Positions 62,611-64,000 of a DNA stretch of 64,000 nt are shown piece after piece (position 1 is the first letter of the stretch; every line of letters starts with the position of its first letter). The stretch spans positions 92,801 through 156,800 of the forward strand of contig PNAJ01000133.1 in the NCBI GenBank assembly GCA_003170295.1, written 5' to 3'. The position numbers and the translations under genes are program-made. Source of the DNA: Bryobacterales bacterium (GTDB lineage Bacteria; Acidobacteriota; Terriglobia; Bryobacterales; Bryobacteraceae). The notes beneath the pieces were generated by a model. The model was not told where the DNA came from. It made no database searches and worked only from the letters and a program-made list of their open reading frames with translations.

Positions 62611-63768
62611 AGCGTAGCTAGAAACGCTGAATCGGTTCCGTTCCGCCCGCTCGCGCGTCGCTCGTTCCAGGTATCCGCTAGCCCGAAACGCCTCGAGTGG
62701 AGCCTCCGCCAGCCCCTTCGATTTTCGCCATTCCCGAATTGCCGGACGGACGTCTGTCGCAAACGCGTTTTTCAGGCACTCCTCGGCATCAATGAGCACG
62801 GCATGCGATTGATAATGCGCCAGTTTCCCGTGATCCACCAGCGCTGCCTTGGTAAACAGCTCCTGCGCCATTGTCGCCGTCTGGATCATTTCCTCGATTT
62901 TCGGCTTCAAATTGTGGCTCTGGTCCACCATGTACGCGATGTCCACGCGAGTGCCGGTTTCCCACTCAAAATGCCTGATTTCATGGAAGATCCGGAACAC
63001 TTGGTAGGGATCGATCGAGCCCAAAGTGAGGTCGTCGTCGGCATAACGGCGGTCGTTGAAGTGAAATCCGCCCAGCATGTTCTCGGAAAGCAGCCAGGCG
63101 ACGATTTGTTCAATGTTTTGAGCCTGATAATGATGTCCCGTATCGACCAAAACCCGCGCCTGCGGACCCGCAGCCCGCGCCAGCAGCAGCGACATGCCCC
63201 AATCGGCAATATCGGTATGATAAAAAGCCGGCTCAAACGGCTTATATTCCAACAATATGCGCTGATCCGGATCCAGCCGCGCGTGCATCGCCTTCAGCCC
63301 TTCTTTAAACCAAGTGCGCCGCTGGCGGATGTTCGCAGTGCCCGGAAAATTCGACCCGTCGGCGAACCACAACGACAGATCGCGGCTCCCCATCCGGCGA
63401 GCAATTTCCACTGAATCAATCAGATGCTGCAACGCCGCGGCGCGAACCTCTGCATCGGGATTCGCGAGCGAGCCGTGCTTATAAATCTGGTCTTCAAACA
63501 GGTTGGGATTAATCGACCCAATCGCAACGCCATATTTCGCCGCAGTGGCTTTATCACATGGGAAATCCCACTTAACATGCATCGCGACGGTGGGACAACA
63601 TCCTGTAAACGCATGCACTTGCCCCGCGTCGGCGAGCTTTTCCTCAGTGGTCGTCGCGGCTGCTTCCTGAATAAATTTTCCGAAGCGAGTGCCGGTATTC
63701 GCGAAACCCCAACTGGGCAATTCGATCGCGAAATCATCCAATGCTTTGAAAATTACATCGCTTTCCAT
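62608..63768 (-). CDS. rhaI: L-rhamnose isomerase, RhaI type (xylose-isomerase-like TIM barrel)
   Basis: 386 residues. The TIM-barrel sugar isomerase pattern shows [60 protein letters not shown] (metal Glu), [21 protein letters not shown] (metal Asp/His), [18 protein letters not shown]. This is the Pseudomonas/Bacillus RhaI type, not the E. coli RhaA type. It isomerises L-rhamnose to L-rhamnulose. Its ATG lies inside the 3' end of alanine dehydrogenase (16-base overlap). No rhaB/rhaD genes are seen. Confidence 0.92.
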   Translation of the reverse strand: MESDVIFKALDDFAIELPSWGFANTGTRFGKFIQEAAATTTEEKLADAGQVHAFTGCCPTVAMHVKWDFPCDKATAAKYGVAIGSINPNLFEDQIYKHGSLANPDAEVRAAALQHLIDSVEIARRMGSRDLSLWFADGSNFPGTANIRQRRTWFKEGLKAMHARLDPDQRILLEYKPFEPAFYHTDIADWGMSLLLARAAGPQARVLVDTGHHYQAQNIEQIVAWLLSENMLGGFHFNDRRYADDDLTLGSIDPYQVFRIFHEIRHFEWETGTRVDIAYMVDQSHNLKPKIEEMIQTATMAQELFTKAALVDHGKLAHYQSHAVLIDAEECLKNAFATDVRPAIREWRKSKGLAEAPLEAFRASGYLERATRERAERNRFSVSSYA

Positions 63769-64000
63769 GGTTTACCTTGGGACTCCGCCACGGCTTTATA
63801 AACGATATGCCCCTCGTAAGTATTCACGCCTTCGCGAATTGCGTTCGATGATCCTTTTATTCCACGATTTGCCAATTCCAATAAATAGGGAAATGTCGCG
63901 TTATTCAGTGCAAATGTGGAAGTATGCGGAACCGCGGCCGGCATGTTCGAAACGCAATAATGCAGCACGCCGTCGACGAAATAAATCGGGTCTGTATGGG
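63753..64000 (-). CDS. ald: Alanine dehydrogenase, C-terminal end only (5' part beyond window)
   Basis: The open frame runs in from the right edge: [44 protein letters not shown], followed by the end [25 protein letters not shown]. This is the conserved end of NAD-dependent L-alanine dehydrogenase, which interconverts alanine and pyruvate plus ammonia. About 82 residues are visible. It overlaps the rhaI start by 16 bases, an odd pairing with no known metabolic reason. Confidence 0.93.
   Translation of the reverse strand, partial: HTDPIYFVDGVLHYCVSNMPAAVPHTSTFALNNATFPYLLELANRGIKGSSNAIREGVNTYEGHIVYKAVAESQGKPWKAM

Overview
The window looks like chromosome from a soil Acidobacteriota bacterium of the Solibacter/Bryobacter kind. 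The main clue is a TIGR03435-family secreted protein (24903-25643), a family expanded almost only in that lineage. A sedolisin protease, several secreted proteins of the type common in that phylum, high GC content, frequent GTG/TTG starts and many dispersed intergenic repeats agree with this. No rRNA, tRNA, insertion sequence or CRISPR array was seen.

Layout. 1-7448 (minus): an MdtABC-like tripartite efflux operon, with a membrane-fusion protein and two tandem RND permeases; the second permease runs off the left edge. 7624-9762: a secreted S53 peptidase. 9733-19010 (minus): one long, tightly packed gene run with a small membrane protein, a cupin, a C45 acyltransferase/hydrolase interrupted by an in-frame amber codon, ttcA, and a glycan cassette (GT2, DPM1-like GT2, DUF2304, TMTC-like membrane mannosyltransferase with TPRs, GT4). 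19066-28702: accessory and housekeeping genes, including ankyrin proteins, aidB with a leaderless-looking promoter, a DEAD-box helicase, TIGR03435, a hybrid kinase and a secreted acetamidase. 28703-33265: a repeat-rich stretch around a PIG-L deacetylase, an IlvD/Edd sugar-acid dehydratase and an exported-looking enolase-superfamily enzyme. 33266-34868: an overlapping ECF sigma / anti-sigma / secretin-N-like operon. 34894-38168: pheS-pheT. 39605-44457: rpoN-hpf-rapZ followed by a glycogen-debranching enzyme. 44442-49035 (minus): uvrB, a DUF2520 protein, a lipoprotein and threonine deaminase. 49034-55063: an orphan Cas6-like gene and an alpha/beta hydrolase, then hutU-hutI-yggS-GT4. 55050-58002: a divergent secretin / AAA ATPase pair. 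58061-60284: an accessory islet with a UPF0175 protein, a phosphoribosyltransferase-like protein and a DprA-like protein. 60509-64000: a tiny membrane protein, a PAS hybrid kinase, L-rhamnose isomerase and the end of alanine dehydrogenase.

The most interesting signals are (1) the compact PRTase plus DprA-like pair, a candidate DNA-handling or conflict module; (2) a solitary Cas6-like gene whose start codon overlaps that of divergent ilvA; (3) the single amber codon inside an otherwise intact reading frame of about 950 codons; and (4) several families of short dispersed repeats. Some of these repeats lie exactly at gene ends, bracket a gene, or appear to supply Shine-Dalgarno sequences. Convergent neighbours often overlap at their 3' ends, leaving no room for ordinary terminators.
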